Assembly (NCBI RefSeq): GCF_001598915.1
Contig: NZ_BDAP01000012.1
Span: forward strand, 1-63,079
DNA from: Williamsia muralis NBRC 105860
GTDB lineage: Bacteria > Actinomycetota > Actinomycetes > Mycobacteriales > Mycobacteriaceae
Length of the DNA stretch: 63,079 bases
Direction of reading: 5' to 3'
The notes under the pieces were generated by a model. The model made no database searches. It had not been told where the DNA came from and saw only the letters and a program-made list of their open reading frames with translations. A program made the translations under genes and the position numbers. Positions 18,989-28,922 of this stretch are shown here, one piece after another (within the stretch, counting starts at the first letter, position 1; each line of letters opens with the position of its first letter).

Positions 18989-19218
18989 GTCCCGGAGGGC
19001 TCCCGCCAAACCCGTCCGCGTCGAGATGACCAGCGTCGAGATGATCTGCGTCGACTCCGCGTGCGCCGAAACCGGGTGGGTCGAAACCCGCACTGAGCAC
19101 TGCTGAATCCGTACGGCCGCGCAAATGCGGCCGCGCGCACCGGAGTACGGTTGACCGCGCAACTATTCCGTGCCGCAGCCCGGCCGGATCTGGTCGAGCA
19201 ATCGAGGAATCAGCAGTC
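18989..19218. other. Intergenic region before ilvD with 15-bp tandem repeat, hairpin and possible uORF
   Basis: This 230-nt gap holds two and a half copies of a 15-bp unit starting GCGTCGAGATGA (from 19018). It also holds a 26-codon open frame from ATG 19026 to 19106 containing four Cys codons, and a 7-bp hairpin (CGGCCGC / GCGGCCG, 19114-19133). A TTGACC word lies at 19151 without a matching -10. The uORF has no ribosome site and is unproven. Confidence 0.35.
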
Positions 19219-21066
19219 ATGCCGAATTTGAGGTCACGCACCACCACTGTCGGACGTAATGCGTCGGGCGCCCGCTCGCTCTGGCGCGCCACCGGGATGA
19301 CCGACGACGATTTCGGCAAACCGATTGTGGCCATTGCCAATTCGTACACCCAGTTCGTACCCGGCCATGTGCACCTCAAGGACGTGGGCGAGATCGTGGC
19401 AGACGCTGTTCGTGCCGCGGGAGGCGTGCCGAGGGAATTTCACACCATCGCTGTCGACGACGGTATCGCGATGGGCCACGACGGCATGCTCTACTCGCTG
19501 CCCAGCCGGGAGATCATCGCCGATTCGGTGGAGTACATGGTCAACGCCCACACTGCCGACGCGCTGGTGTGTATCTCCAACTGCGACAAGATCACCCCGG
19601 GAATGCTGAATGCGGCCATGCGGCTCGACATCCCCACCGTCTTCGTCTCGGGCGGCCCGATGGAGGCCGGCAAGGCAGTTGTCGTCGGAGACACGGTGCA
19701 TCCCTCGTCAGACCTGATCACGTCGATCTCGGCCTCTGCCAACGACGCCGTCGACGATGCCGCGCTCCGGGAGGTCGAACTCGCCGCGTGCCCGACCTGC
19801 GGTTCGTGCTCGGGCATGTTCACGGCCAACTCCATGAACTGCCTCACCGAGGCGCTGGGACTGGCCCTGCCGGGCAACGGTTCCACCCTCGCGACCCACG
19901 AAGCGCGCCGCAGTCTGTTCAGCAGGGCCGGACAGGTGATGGTCGAGGCGGCGCTGCGGTACTACCGGGACGATGACGAGTCGGTGCTCCCCCGGAACAT
20001 CGCGACCCCCAGTGCATTCCGCAACGCCATGGCGCTCGACGTTGCCATGGGCGGCTCGACGAACACCGTTCTGCACGTATTGGCTGCCGCCCAGGAAGGC
20101 GAGGTCCGCGACTTCGATCTCACGGTCATCGATGAGATCAGCCGTCGGGTGCCCTGCTTGTCGAAGGTGTCGCCCAACTCGGACTACCACATGGAAGACG
20201 TGCACAGGGCCGGCGGAATCGCCGCCATCCTGGGCGAACTCCGTCGGGCAGGACTGCTCGACGACACCACCAGCACGGTTCATTCGCCGACGATGGCTGC
20301 CTTCCTCGACGACTGGGACATCCGCGGCGGCAAGGCAACCGACGAGGCCTTCGAGCTGTTCCACGCCGCCCCCGGTGGCGTTCGCACCACCACACCGTTC
20401 TCGACTGCGAATCGATGGAGCTCTCTCGACACCGATGCTGCCGGCGGATGCATCCGCGACATCGAACACGCCTACACGGTCGAAGGCGGGTTGTGCGTGC
20501 TGCGCGGCAATCTCGCCGAGGACGGCGCGGTACTCAAGACGGCCGGCATCGACGAGGAACTGTGGCACTTCCAGGGCCCGGCTCGAGTGGTCGAGTCCCA
20601 GGACGAAGCAGTCCAGGTCATCCTGAGCAAGACCATTCAGGCCGGCGAAGTACTGGTGGTGCGGTACGAAGGTCCTGCTGGTGGGCCCGGCATGCAGGAG
20701 ATGCTGCATCCCACCGCCTTCATGAAGGGCACGGGCATGGGCAAGAAGTGCGCGCTCATCACCGACGGGCGTTTCTCGGGTGGTTCCTCGGGCCTGTCGG
20801 TCGGTCACATCTCGCCGGAAGCGGCCGCGGGTGGTGTCATCGGACTCATCGAGGACGGCGACCAGGTCCTGATCGACGTGAAGACCCGCAAGCTGGAGGT
20901 GCTCGTCGACGACGAGGTCCTCGCCGATCGCCGAGCGAAGATGGACGCATCCGAACGCCCGTGGCAGCCGATGCAAGCCCGCGATCGCAAGGTGACCACC
21001 GCGCTGCGCGCGTACGCCAAGCTCGCCACGTCAGCCGACAAGGGTGCGGTCCGCCAGGTCGATTGA
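19219..21066 (+). CDS. ilvD: Dihydroxy-acid dehydratase
   Basis: Third common enzyme of Val/Ile synthesis; it dehydrates 2,3-dihydroxy-acids to 2-keto acids. The 615-aa protein is full length. Iron-sulfur ligands lie in [11 protein letters not shown] and in [19 protein letters not shown] (about residues 193-211). A Mg-binding region has KMSKV-like [12 protein letters not shown], and near the C-terminus is [22 protein letters not shown]. The ATG follows a weak GAGGAA site. In M. tuberculosis ilvD lies elsewhere (Rv0189c), so its place next to ilvBNC here is a difference. It ends at a hairpin shared with the converging doxX. Confidence 0.96.
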   Translation: MPNLRSRTTTVGRNASGARSLWRATGMTDDDFGKPIVAIANSYTQFVPGHVHLKDVGEIVADAVRAAGGVPREFHTIAVDDGIAMGHDGMLYSLPSREIIADSVEYMVNAHTADALVCISNCDKITPGMLNAAMRLDIPTVFVSGGPMEAGKAVVVGDTVHPSSDLITSISASANDAVDDAALREVELAACPTCGSCSGMFTANSMNCLTEALGLALPGNGSTLATHEARRSLFSRAGQVMVEAALRYYRDDDESVLPRNIATPSAFRNAMALDVAMGGSTNTVLHVLAAAQEGEVRDFDLTVIDEISRRVPCLSKVSPNSDYHMEDVHRAGGIAAILGELRRAGLLDDTTSTVHSPTMAAFLDDWDIRGGKATDEAFELFHAAPGGVRTTTPFSTANRWSSLDTDAAGGCIRDIEHAYTVEGGLCVLRGNLAEDGAVLKTAGIDEELWHFQGPARVVESQDEAVQVILSKTIQAGEVLVVRYEGPAGGPGMQEMLHPTAFMKGTGMGKKCALITDGRFSGGSSGLSVGHISPEAAAGGVIGLIEDGDQVLIDVKTRKLEVLVDDEVLADRRAKMDASERPWQPMQARDRKVTTALRAYAKLATSADKGAVRQVD

Positions 21067-21102
21067 CCTGTCTCGATCGGCCCCGAGATCGGCCCGTTGC
21101 GA

Positions 21103-21133
21103 GGCCGCCGAGGGACATAGGCCCCCGGCGGCC
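21103..21133. terminator. Bidirectional terminator between ilvD and doxX
   Basis: A GGCCGCCG/CGGCGGCC stem of 8 bp, one A-C mismatch, then GGG/CCC, around a 7-nt loop, lies between the convergent ilvD and doxX-like genes. There is no T-tract. Confidence 0.55.
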
Positions 21134-21173
21134 CGCCACGGCGACGAAGTTGGCGACGTTGCGAAGGGCCTGA

Positions 21174-22238
21174 CTACTGGGCGGGGTTACCCGGCGATTC
21201 GAACGGGTTGGTTCCGTTGAACAGGAACCAGATCGCCACGGGTGCGGCGATGCCGACAACAAGCCAGGCGACCGATCCGATGAACGGCCGAGTGGCCCAG
21301 CCCCGGTTGAAGTCGAGAGAGATACGGCCTGGCCCGGTCAAGATGATCACCGCGGCCGCCAGACCGAGGAACAGTTCGTACTCGATGCCCTTGTTGGTGA
21401 AGTCGGGGTCGACCGCGAAGAACCACACGCCGCCCGCGAGGGTCGACTTGAACAGTGCGGCGACAACCATGACACCCAGGACCGCCGCGCCCGCGATGGG
21501 GGTCAGCAGTCCGAGCACCAGCATCAACCCGCCGATGGTCTCCGAGAGCGCGCCCAGCACGGCAAGCCACTTGGCGGCATCCGGGTTGAACCCGATGTTG
21601 GTGTTCGCCGAGTTGACGAGGTAGTCCTCGAAGCCGCTGAGCCGGGGGCCGTTCCACCACCCGAACAGCTTCTGGCTGCCATGGGCCATCGCGATCAGGC
21701 CGACACCCACCCGCAGGATCAGCAATCCCAGATCGGTGGTCCCACGCCGCACGGGCGCCTCGGTGACCACCGGACCGACGGGTTCGGGCTCAGCCGGGCC
21801 GCGGGTCGCGAAGTCGTCATCGTCGTCGTATCGCGGCTGCGGGCCGTGTTGACGATGGAAGTCGTCCCGGTCCACACCCGCCGTCGGAATCCGGGTTGTC
21901 GCGGTGGAGGGCGCCGCTGCAGCGGGCCTGGCCACCACATCGGTGTCCTGACGGGACAGATCGTCGTCGGCGGCCTGCGCACCGGCCGGCGTCGCGCCGG
22001 CAGGCTGCTTGCGCATGGTCGGGATCTGCTCGGTCTCTTCCAGTTCCGCCTCGTCCTGGGCGAACTGACCACTTTCACCGGAGCGAGGCGAGCGGTACGG
22101 CGCGTAGCCATAGGCGCCGGTATCGCCCTCCGGCCGGGTCGCCTGCGGGTCGCGCGCCGCACTCTGCGGCACTCCGATCTGTTCGGTGGGCTCGTCGTAG
22201 GGGCTCGACCCCTGGCCGTCAGGATCTCGTTCGGTCAC
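21174..22238 (-). CDS. DoxX-family membrane protein with long disordered N-terminus
   Basis: A 354-aa protein. Residues 1 to about 165 are Pro/Asp/Glu-rich and cytoplasmic-looking. The rest is a DoxX domain with four to five membrane segments (LGLLILRVGVGLIAMAHGSQKLFGWW, then LGALSETIGGLMLVLGLL). The homologue Rv3005c of M. tuberculosis links SodA and SseA in a membrane-associated oxidoreductase complex that counters oxidative stress. That role is known for the mycobacterial protein and inferred here. The start is the GTG at 22238, 6 nt after TAAGGT. Confidence 0.88.
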   Translation of the reverse strand: MTERDPDGQGSSPYDEPTEQIGVPQSAARDPQATRPEGDTGAYGYAPYRSPRSGESGQFAQDEAELEETEQIPTMRKQPAGATPAGAQAADDDLSRQDTDVVARPAAAAPSTATTRIPTAGVDRDDFHRQHGPQPRYDDDDDFATRGPAEPEPVGPVVTEAPVRRGTTDLGLLILRVGVGLIAMAHGSQKLFGWWNGPRLSGFEDYLVNSANTNIGFNPDAAKWLAVLGALSETIGGLMLVLGLLTPIAGAAVLGVMVVAALFKSTLAGGVWFFAVDPDFTNKGIEYELFLGLAAAVIILTGPGRISLDFNRGWATRPFIGSVAWLVVGIAAPVAIWFLFNGTNPFESPGNPAQ

Positions 22239-22244
22239 AGTTCG

Positions 22245-22250
22245 ACCTTA
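22245..22250 (-). promoter_or_regulatory. -10 hexamer, leaderless start of the doxX-like gene
   Basis: TAAGGT on the reverse strand lies 6 nt before GTG 22238, with no ribosome site between. Confidence 0.6.
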
Positions 22251-22301
22251 GAGGCTCACCGGGCAACCCAAGTGTTCGCCGGGCCGGGCGCGCCCGATCA
22301 G

Positions 22302-22307
22302 TAGGGT
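22302..22307 (+). promoter_or_regulatory. -10 hexamer, leaderless start of lppZ
   Basis: TAGGGT lies 7 nt before ATG 22315. It favours this ATG over the in-frame GTG at 22306. Confidence 0.55.
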
Positions 22308-22314
22308 GGACGCC

Positions 22315-23457
22315 ATGACAATGCACCACGGGTCTGCGATCGCACGGATCGTGATCATGCTGGTGGCGGCAGCCACCGTGGTGACCGGATGTGCCGACGG
22401 CTTCGCCGAGCAGGACCGCAACCGCGACGCCGGCCAGTTCTCGACCAACCCCAACCCGCCGTTGCAGCAGCAGGAACAGACACCGAGCAGTCCGCCACCG
22501 ACCGATCCGGGCGCTCCGACGGGCCCGTGCCCAGACCCCGACCCGACCGTCATCGCCACGTGTCTCGACACCACCAGCGGCGTGCTCCCAGGAAATGCCG
22601 ACGCGACGGCGACCGTGGTCGCGCAACGCACCACGGGAAAGATCGTGCGCACCAAGCGCGGCGGGCCGATTCAGGACGTGGCCTCGTTCGAGGTCGATGC
22701 CTCAGGCGACGGCGGCCTGCTGGACTTCGCGTTCTCCCCCGATTTCGCGCAGGACCAGTTGCTCTACGCCTACATCACCACCCCCACCGACAACCGTGTT
22801 GTCCGGCTGGCCCCGAATGACGTGCCCAAGCCGATCCTCGTCGGGATCCCGAAGGGCCCGGTCGGGAACATGGGAACCATCTATTTCAAGAGTCCGACCG
22901 AACTCCTGGTGGCCACCGGCGACGCAGGCAATCCACAGTCGGCGTCTGACCCGGCATCCCTGGCGGGCAAGATTCTGTCGGTCACGGACCTGGCATCGGG
23001 TAGCGCCACCCCACCCCGGGTGCTGACCTCGGGGCTGGGATCGAATCCGGCTCTGTGCCCCGACGTCGCCACCGGTGCGCTGTACCTGACCGACCGCGCC
23101 CCCGCCGAGGACCGCCTCCAGCTGATCAGCGCCACCGGTGTGGCGCGCACGTTGTGGACCTGGCCCGACAAACCGGAAACGGCGGGATGTGCTGCGGTCA
23201 ACGGCATGATCATGGTGTCGCAGACCAGGACTCAACGACTTCAGGCCCTCGCGGCACCGACCGAGGAGAAGCCCACCACGGCTGAACCGGTCACCGTGCT
23301 GGAGAAGCGATATGGGTCGCTCGGACGCCTCACGGCTGTACCCGGTGGCCTCTTTCAGGTCGCGACGGTGAACAAACAGACCGGTACGGCCGGCCCCACA
23401 GACGATCGGGTGATCATCATCCCGATGCCGCAGGGCCCCGCCGACACCAACATCTGA
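22315..23457 (+). CDS. lppZ: Lipoprotein with sugar-dehydrogenase-like propeller (LppZ-like)
   Basis: A 380-aa exported lipoprotein. The signal sequence ends in the lipobox VTGC (Cys at about residue 26). A Pro/Gln-rich linker (NPPLQQQEQTPSSPPPTDPG) follows, then a six-bladed beta-propeller related to glucose/sorbosone dehydrogenases (GGLLDFAFSPDFAQDQLLYAY). The propeller probably sits on the outer face of the membrane. Position and architecture match Rv3006 (LppZ). Whether it binds PQQ or a sugar is unknown. It converges with gatB, with only 4 nt between the stops. Confidence 0.88.
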   Translation: MTMHHGSAIARIVIMLVAAATVVTGCADGFAEQDRNRDAGQFSTNPNPPLQQQEQTPSSPPPTDPGAPTGPCPDPDPTVIATCLDTTSGVLPGNADATATVVAQRTTGKIVRTKRGGPIQDVASFEVDASGDGGLLDFAFSPDFAQDQLLYAYITTPTDNRVVRLAPNDVPKPILVGIPKGPVGNMGTIYFKSPTELLVATGDAGNPQSASDPASLAGKILSVTDLASGSATPPRVLTSGLGSNPALCPDVATGALYLTDRAPAEDRLQLISATGVARTLWTWPDKPETAGCAAVNGMIMVSQTRTQRLQALAAPTEEKPTTAEPVTVLEKRYGSLGRLTAVPGGLFQVATVNKQTGTAGPTDDRVIIIPMPQGPADTNI

Positions 23458-23461
23458 GCCG

Positions 23462-24952
23462 CTACTGGCAGGCGGCCAGTACCAGTTCCTTGACCCGTGC
23501 CGGATCTGCCTGTCCCCGTGTGGCCTTCATGACATCGCCGACGATCTTGCCTGCTGCGGCCACCTTGCCGCTGCGGATCTTCTCCGCGATGTCGGGGTTG
23601 TTGATCAACGCCTCGTCGACTGCCTTCTGCAGCGCGGAGTCGTCGCGCACGACCTCCAGGCCCCGGTCGGCGATGATCTGTTCGGGTTCGCCCTCACCGT
23701 CGAGCACTGCCGTCACGACCTGCTGCGCGAGCTTGTTGGTGAGTTTGCCCTCGTCGACGAGAGCGACAACTGCCGCAACCTGCTTCGGGGTGATCGGCAG
23801 ATCCGCCAGTTCGGTACTCCGGGAGTTCGCCTGCTGGGCCAGGAACGAGACCCACCAGCCACGCGCGGCGTCCACCGACGCACCGGCCTCCACGGTCGCG
23901 ATGATCAGGTCCACGGCGCCGAGGTTCACCAGGTCACGCATCACCTCGTCGGACAGACCCCACTCCTGCTGGATCCGTGCGCGCCGCAGCCATGGCAGTT
24001 CGGGGATGGTCTCGCGGAGTTCCTCGATCCATGCCGAATCGGGTTGCACCGGAGGCAGATCCGGTTCGGGGAAGTAGCGGTAGTCCTCTGCGGTTTCCTT
24101 GCGGCGCCCGGCCGAGGTGGATCCGTCGGACTCCTGGAAGTGCCGGGTCTCCTGGATGATGTCGACCCCCGACTTGAGCAGCGCACCCTGGCGCCGCATC
24201 TCGTACCGGACCGCGACCTCGACACTCTTGAGTGAGTTGACGTTCTTGGTCTCCGTGCGTGTACCGAACTCGGTGGCGCCCTTGGGCATCAACGACAGGT
24301 TGGCGTCGCAGCGCATGGAGCCCTGGTCCATACGAACGTCGGAGACACCGAGCGACTTCAGCAGATCACGCAGTGCGGTGACATATGCGCGAGCGACCTC
24401 CGGTGCCCGCTCCCCCGCTCCTTCGATCGGCTTGGACACGATCTCGATCAGTGGCACGCCCGCGCGGTTGTAGTCGAGCAGCGAGTGGCTCGCGCCGTGG
24501 ATGCGACCGGTGGATCCGACATGCAGAGACTTGCCGGTGTCCTCCTCCATGTGGGCCCGCTCGATCTCGACGCGCCAGGTGGTGCCGTCGTCGAGCGCGA
24601 CGTCTAGGTAGCCGTCGTACGCGATGGGGTCGTCGTACTGCGAGATCTGGTAGTTCTTCGGCTGATCCGGGTAGAAGTAGTTCTTCCGAGCGAAGGTGCT
24701 CGACGGACGGATCGAGCAATTGAGGGCCAGGCCGATGCGGATCGCCGACTCGATGGCCTTCTCGTTCGCCACGGGCAGGGAGCCGGGCAGGCCGATGCAG
24801 ACAGGGCACACCTGGGTGTTCGGTTCGGCACCGAAGGTGGTCGGGCAGCCACAGAACATCTTGGTGTTGGTGCCCAGCTCGACATGCACCTCCATGCCCA
24901 TCACGGGGTCGAATTCGGAAATGACATCGTCGTAGTCGAGCAGTTCGGTCAT
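23462..24952 (-). CDS. gatB: Asp/Glu-tRNA amidotransferase subunit B
   Basis: tRNA-binding kinase subunit of GatCAB, which phosphorylates and amidates Glu-tRNA(Gln) and Asp-tRNA(Asn). The 496-aa length is normal. It has the N-terminal [15 protein letters not shown], the zinc-site region [23 protein letters not shown] (about 30-55), and [21 protein letters not shown]. The C-terminal YqeY-type tail is [24 protein letters not shown]. The start is ATG 24952, 6 nt after TAAACT. gatC and gatA lie about 5 kb away on the same strand, with pfkA and other genes between. Confidence 0.97.
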   Translation of the reverse strand: MTELLDYDDVISEFDPVMGMEVHVELGTNTKMFCGCPTTFGAEPNTQVCPVCIGLPGSLPVANEKAIESAIRIGLALNCSIRPSSTFARKNYFYPDQPKNYQISQYDDPIAYDGYLDVALDDGTTWRVEIERAHMEEDTGKSLHVGSTGRIHGASHSLLDYNRAGVPLIEIVSKPIEGAGERAPEVARAYVTALRDLLKSLGVSDVRMDQGSMRCDANLSLMPKGATEFGTRTETKNVNSLKSVEVAVRYEMRRQGALLKSGVDIIQETRHFQESDGSTSAGRRKETAEDYRYFPEPDLPPVQPDSAWIEELRETIPELPWLRRARIQQEWGLSDEVMRDLVNLGAVDLIIATVEAGASVDAARGWWVSFLAQQANSRSTELADLPITPKQVAAVVALVDEGKLTNKLAQQVVTAVLDGEGEPEQIIADRGLEVVRDDSALQKAVDEALINNPDIAEKIRSGKVAAAGKIVGDVMKATRGQADPARVKELVLAACQ

Positions 24953-24958
24953 GCACCG

Positions 24959-24964
24959 AGTTTA
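24959..24964 (-). promoter_or_regulatory. -10 hexamer, leaderless start of gatB
   Basis: TAAACT on the reverse strand lies 6 nt before the gatB ATG, downstream of the palindromic repeat that separates gatB from pfkA. Confidence 0.6.
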
Positions 24965-24978
24965 ACTGGCCCCCACAC

Positions 24979-25047
24979 CCCCGATGATGTGCCCTTTTGG
25001 CGGCGCTCACCTGGGCTTTTACCCGCCATAAGGGCACATCATCGGGG
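24979..25047. repeat. REP-like palindrome, copy A (between pfkA and gatB)
   Basis: The arms CCCCGATGATGTGCCCTT (24979-24996) and its exact complement (25030-25047) give an 18-bp stem. Six more pairs lie inside after one mismatch, around a loop with CACCTGGGCTTTT. A second copy at 30114-30180 shares the arms and the CACCTGGG-N-TTTT loop. It should also terminate pfkA transcription. Confidence 0.85.
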
Positions 25048-25054
25048 TAGGGAG

Positions 25055-26089
25055 TCAGCCGAAGAAGGCCGCGGCGTCTTCGTAGCGGTTCTGGGGAACG
25101 AGTTTGAGCTCCTTGGTGGCCTCACCGATGGGAACCAATCCGATGTTCGGCCCTTGGAGGCTGACCATCATCCCGTAGTCCCCGTTGTGCGCGGCGTCGG
25201 CGGCGTTGACCCCGAATCGGGTGGCCAGCACCCGGTCGTAAGGTGTCGGTTTGCCACCGCGCTGCACGTGACCGAGCACGGTCGTCCGTACTTCCTTGTT
25301 GATCCGGCGCTCGATCTCGACGGCGAGCTGTTGAGCGACTCCGGTGAACCGCTCGTGTCCGAACTCGTCGAGTCCACCCTTGAGTACCGAGAAGTTACTG
25401 CCCTCGGCAGGTTTGGCCCCCTCGGCGACCACGCAGATGAAGTGCGAGTCACCGCGCTGGAAGCGGCGTTTGACCAGACGGCACACCTCTTCGACATCAA
25501 ACGGCTGTTCGGGGATGAGGATCATGTGTGCACCGGATGCGATGCCCGAATGCAGCGCGATCCAGCCGGCGTGGCGGCCCATCACCTCCACCAGCATCAC
25601 GCGCTGATGCGACTCGGCGGTGCTGTGCAAACGATCGATGGCGTCGGTTGCGACGGTCAGCGCGGTGTCGAACCCGAACGTCACGTCGGTGCAATTGATG
25701 TCGTTGTCGATGGTCTTGGGCACCCCGACCACCGGGACACCTTCATCGGACAGCCAGGACGCGGCGGTCAACGTGCCCTCGCCGCCGATCGGGATGAGTA
25801 CGTCGATGCCGTTGTCGTCCAATGTCTGCCGGATCTGGTCGAGGCCGGCACGCAGCTTGTCCGGATGTGTGCGGGCAGTACCCAGCATGGTGCCGCCCTT
25901 CGCGAGCAGCCGATCGTTCCGGTCGTCGGCGGCGAGATGGATCCGCCGGTCCTCAAGCAATCCCCGCCAGCCGTCGAGGAATCCGACCACCGCCGACCCG
26001 TACCGGACCTCGCTGGTCCGGACCACGGCCCGGATCACCGCGTTCAATCCTGGGCAGTCACCGCCACCGGTTAGCACTCCAATGCGCAT
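25055..26089 (-). CDS. pfkA: 6-phosphofructokinase
   Basis: Phosphorylates fructose 6-phosphate to fructose 1,6-bisphosphate in glycolysis. The 344-aa protein begins [19 protein letters not shown]. It carries [10 protein letters not shown] (Gly at the position equivalent to 104) and [12 protein letters not shown] (Lys at 124). That Gly/Lys mix is the ATP-using subgroup of actinobacterial group III enzymes. Substrate contacts appear in [15 protein letters not shown] and [10 protein letters not shown]. The ATG at 26089 was chosen over one 8 codons upstream by homology of the N-terminus. It corresponds to Rv3010c. Confidence 0.95.
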   Translation of the reverse strand: MRIGVLTGGGDCPGLNAVIRAVVRTSEVRYGSAVVGFLDGWRGLLEDRRIHLAADDRNDRLLAKGGTMLGTARTHPDKLRAGLDQIRQTLDDNGIDVLIPIGGEGTLTAASWLSDEGVPVVGVPKTIDNDINCTDVTFGFDTALTVATDAIDRLHSTAESHQRVMLVEVMGRHAGWIALHSGIASGAHMILIPEQPFDVEEVCRLVKRRFQRGDSHFICVVAEGAKPAEGSNFSVLKGGLDEFGHERFTGVAQQLAVEIERRINKEVRTTVLGHVQRGGKPTPYDRVLATRFGVNAADAAHNGDYGMMVSLQGPNIGLVPIGEATKELKLVPQNRYEDAAAFFG

Positions 26090-26201
26090 CTGGTGTTCCC
26101 GCTCCCTTTTCATCTGTGCTCAGACTGTCATCTCTGCTCGGACAGCACGCGCTCTGCGGGCGCCACTGGCTTCAATTGTGCAACCGAATGCAAGCTACGG
26201 C

Positions 26202-26855
26202 TCAGCGCACGCCGTTTTCGTAGGCATAGACAACCGCTTGCGCGCGGTCGCGCAGCTGCAACTTCGAGAGCAAGTTGCTGACATGGGTCTTGACCGTCTG
26301 CTCGGCCACAAAGAGATGGGTGGCGATCTCGGCGTTCGACTTGCCCTCGGCCACCTGCTCGAGCACCTCGCGTTCGCGAGGGGTCAACCCGGAGAGTTCG
26401 CTCGACGGGGCGCGGCGAGGGCGTTGTCTACTGGTCACCTCGGCGATCAGCCGACGGGTCACCGACGGTGCGAGCAGTGCGTCACCGGCTGCCACCACGC
26501 GGACCGCACGCACCAGCTCTTCGGCGGGCGCATCTTTGAGCATGAAGCCCGAGGCACCGATCCGCAGGGCCTGATAGACGTAATCGTCGATGTCGAAGGT
26601 GGTGAGCATCAGGATTTTGCTGGACACCTTTGCCGGTCCGGACAGCAGTTGTTCAGCTGCTGCGAGTCCGTCGAGGACGGGCATGCGCACATCCATCAGC
26701 ACCACGTCCGGGTGGAGCTGACGGACCGCCGTCACCGCTGCCTTGCCGTCCGGCGCGTCCCCGACCACCGAGATGTCGGACTGTGCGGCGAGCAGGGCAC
26801 CGAAGCCCTGTCGAACCATTGCTTGATCGTCCGCAATGAAGACCGTGATCGACAC
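26202..26855 (-). CDS. LuxR/NarL-family response regulator
   Basis: A 217-aa response regulator. The receiver domain covers residues 1-120 with acidic pair D9-D10, phospho-acceptor D55 (PDVVLMDVRMPVLDG) and the conserved Lys in FMLKDAPAEE. A LuxR helix-turn-helix lies at about 150-210 (LTPREREVLEQVAEGKSNAEIA). It starts 9 nt after the histidine kinase stop, so the two form one transcript. Targets are unknown; the kinase is divergent from a secreted lipase locus. Confidence 0.93.
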   Translation of the reverse strand: MSITVFIADDQAMVRQGFGALLAAQSDISVVGDAPDGKAAVTAVRQLHPDVVLMDVRMPVLDGLAAAEQLLSGPAKVSSKILMLTTFDIDDYVYQALRIGASGFMLKDAPAEELVRAVRVVAAGDALLAPSVTRRLIAEVTSRQRPRRAPSSELSGLTPREREVLEQVAEGKSNAEIATHLFVAEQTVKTHVSNLLSKLQLRDRAQAVVYAYENGVR

Positions 26856-26864
26856 GTCGACAGC

Positions 26865-28142
26865 CTACTTTTCCACCATCCCGGCCTGCAGACCCGACTG
26901 TCCCGAATCATCGACCACACCCGGCGCCCGAATCGGCAGGCGTGCCTGCACGACAAACCCACCGTCGGGTTGCGGCGCTGCGGACAGCACACCACCGACG
27001 GCTTTGGCCCTCTCGATCATCCCCGGAATACCCAGTCCCCCTTCGGAATCGAGCCCGATGGGTTGTTCCGTCGGTGCGGTGTTGGCAATGGTCACCGCGA
27101 GTTCGGTTCCCTTGACCGTCACATCGACGCGCACCTGCGACCCCGCCGCGTAACGGGTGGCGTTCGCCAACGATTCCTGCACGATCCGGTACGCCACCAA
27201 CGCACACGCGTCACCCACCTCGTCCGCGCCGACGGCCGGGTAATACGTGACGTCGATCCCCGCGCCCCTCGTCGCGGAGATCAGTCCGTCGATCTGCGCC
27301 AGCCCCGGGTTCGGGTTGCGTGCCAGTGCATCCGCGGCCGAATCATCTTCGAGACGAAGCACACCGAGCATGGTGCGCACCTCGTCGAGGGCTTCGCGTG
27401 CGACGTTGGCGATGGCATCGAACTCGGCCGCAGCCGCGTCGCCGACACCTTCGATCCGGTATTTCGCGGTCTGTGATTGCACCACCACCACCGACATCCG
27501 GTGGGCCACAACGTCGTGGAGGTCACGGGCTATGCGGGTCCGTTCCGAGAGCACCGCATTCTTCGACTTCTCGGTGTCCTTCAGTTTGGTCTGCTGGGCG
27601 AGTTGGGCACGGGATCGCACGATGATGCGGATCAGCACGCACATGATGCCGGCGACCGCCAGTCCGATCACCCAGCCGACCTCGGCCTCGCTGGGTGCAA
27701 CCGAGAACATCACCAGTGCCGACACCAGCCAGATCACCGGCAGAAGACGTAGCGGCGCCTTGAGATAGGCGAGAACCGTGAGCACCACCAGTTCGATGAA
27801 GTGCACCACCTGAATGGAGTAGTTCCAGGTGTCGAGCCGATCGATGGTCAGCCCGATGACCTGTGAGGACACCACCGAGATCGCCCAGCCCAGTGTGGGA
27901 TTCGCCCAACCCAGCATGATCGGGAGGGCCGCGAATGCCGCGACGACGGGCATCAGCGCAGGCTGCACGTCGTGTGTCACGGCCAGGGTCGGCCACGCAA
28001 TGGCGTACATGATGAGTGCGACGAGCGTGAAGAAGATGTTGACCTTGCGACTCAAGAATCCGATGACCGCCGGGTCGGCGGTGATCGGCAGTTTCTTGGC
28101 CTCGTCGACCACATAGTCGGCGGCAGCAGTCCACAGTTTCAT
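26865..28142 (-). CDS. Two-component sensor histidine kinase (HisKA_3 type)
   Basis: A 425-aa membrane kinase. The N-terminal half has about six hydrophobic segments in three pairs and no obvious extracellular sensor domain. The dimerisation box ERTRIARDLHDVVAHRMSVV carries the phospho-His. The ATPase domain has an N-box-like ESLANATRYA and the G-box GLGIPGMIERA. This is the DesK/NarX-like class that pairs with LuxR-type regulators. The start is ATG 28142, 7 nt after TACTGT; upstream in-frame starts lack support. The signal is unknown. Confidence 0.9.
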   Translation of the reverse strand: MKLWTAAADYVVDEAKKLPITADPAVIGFLSRKVNIFFTLVALIMYAIAWPTLAVTHDVQPALMPVVAAFAALPIMLGWANPTLGWAISVVSSQVIGLTIDRLDTWNYSIQVVHFIELVVLTVLAYLKAPLRLLPVIWLVSALVMFSVAPSEAEVGWVIGLAVAGIMCVLIRIIVRSRAQLAQQTKLKDTEKSKNAVLSERTRIARDLHDVVAHRMSVVVVQSQTAKYRIEGVGDAAAAEFDAIANVAREALDEVRTMLGVLRLEDDSAADALARNPNPGLAQIDGLISATRGAGIDVTYYPAVGADEVGDACALVAYRIVQESLANATRYAAGSQVRVDVTVKGTELAVTIANTAPTEQPIGLDSEGGLGIPGMIERAKAVGGVLSAAPQPDGGFVVQARLPIRAPGVVDDSGQSGLQAGMVEK

Positions 28143-28149
28143 TGGTTCG

Positions 28150-28155
28150 ACAGTA
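28150..28155 (-). promoter_or_regulatory. -10 hexamer, leaderless start of the histidine kinase
   Basis: TACTGT on the reverse strand lies 7 nt before ATG 28142. It settles the start among several in-frame candidates. Confidence 0.55.
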
Positions 28156-28296
28156 GCCACCCATTCCTCGTCCGACCCCATACCTGAGAGTGAGATCTGC
28201 GCCGACCCGCAGGTAGCACGCGCACCCCCGGTGCACCCCGTTGTAGCCACCGGACAACGCGTCCGACGACCGATGCGCCAGGGTGCTCCCGATTCC

Positions 28297-28302
28297 TACG
28301 TT
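28297..28302 (+). promoter_or_regulatory. -10 hexamer, leaderless start of the phospholipase-like gene
   Basis: TACGTT lies 6 nt before ATG 28309, the first codon of a clear signal peptide. Confidence 0.55.
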
Positions 28303-28308
28303 CAATCC

Positions 28309-28922
28309 ATGCGAGCCGTACACAACCGAATCTTTCTGTCCAGCTTGGTGATCTGCTTCGTGGTGGCGTTGGGTCTGTGGCCGGCAACCGTCGTCGCAGC
28401 CACCTCCGCCCCGGGGATGTCGCCCGCCGAGGCCGCCGACATCCGTACCCCGGCCGGCGCGGCGATTGCGGCATTGACGGGGCCGAGGCCCACCGATGCG
28501 ATCGCAGTACTGCCCGTGGACTTCGAGGCAGCGATGGGATATCGGCCCGAGGTGGTCGATGGCATGCCGATCGATCCCGCGGGCGCCTGCTCGTCACCCA
28601 TCCCGCTGCCCGATCGGTTCGAAACACTGTGCAAGACACACGATTTCGGATACGACCTGTTGCGCCTCGCCGACAAGGACGGCGTTCCGCTGGCCGGTTG
28701 GGCTCGGGTGGCACTCGACACCATGCTCCCGAGCGTATGCATGAGGTCTGCGACGATCCCGCATGCGACTGGGCCGCCGATCTCGCCCGGGTGGGGCTGA
28801 GCTTCAACACCTGGCGTCAGCACTCGGGCGCCCCGGTCGCGCGGGAGTCTTTTCCGGCGATCGTTGCATCCACCTTCGTCCGCGGTGGCGAGTCGCTCGC
28901 ATCTCTGGTGGGTCTGGCATGA
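28309..28922 (+). pseudogene. Secreted phospholipase A2-like protein, interrupted by a frameshift
   Basis: The first frame encodes a signal peptide (about residues 1-31, MRAVHNRIFLSSLVICFVVA). It also has the bacterial PLA2 core: the Cys/calcium-loop-like GACSSPIPLPDRF, then LCKTHDFGYDLLR with the His-Asp pair. That frame ends at 28800 in a non-family tail. Moving to the -1 frame at the CTCCCGAG around 28728 restores a family-like ending (EVCDDPACDWAADLARVGLSF) with matching cysteines. The restored frame stops at 28922, overlapping the next gene's ATG. One missing C would explain it. It is either a genuine pseudogene or a sequencing error; no slippery heptamer is present. Confidence 0.75.

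Noticed and set aside
24884-27476. Long forward open frames opposite gatB, pfkA and the two-component genes
   Set aside because: They overlap well-supported reverse genes entirely and have low-complexity, Arg/His-rich translations typical of shadow frames.
28720-28740. Programmed -1 frameshifting in the phospholipase gene
   Set aside because: There is no X-XXY-YYZ slippery heptamer and no obvious stimulating pseudoknot. A single-base indel at the C-run is simpler.
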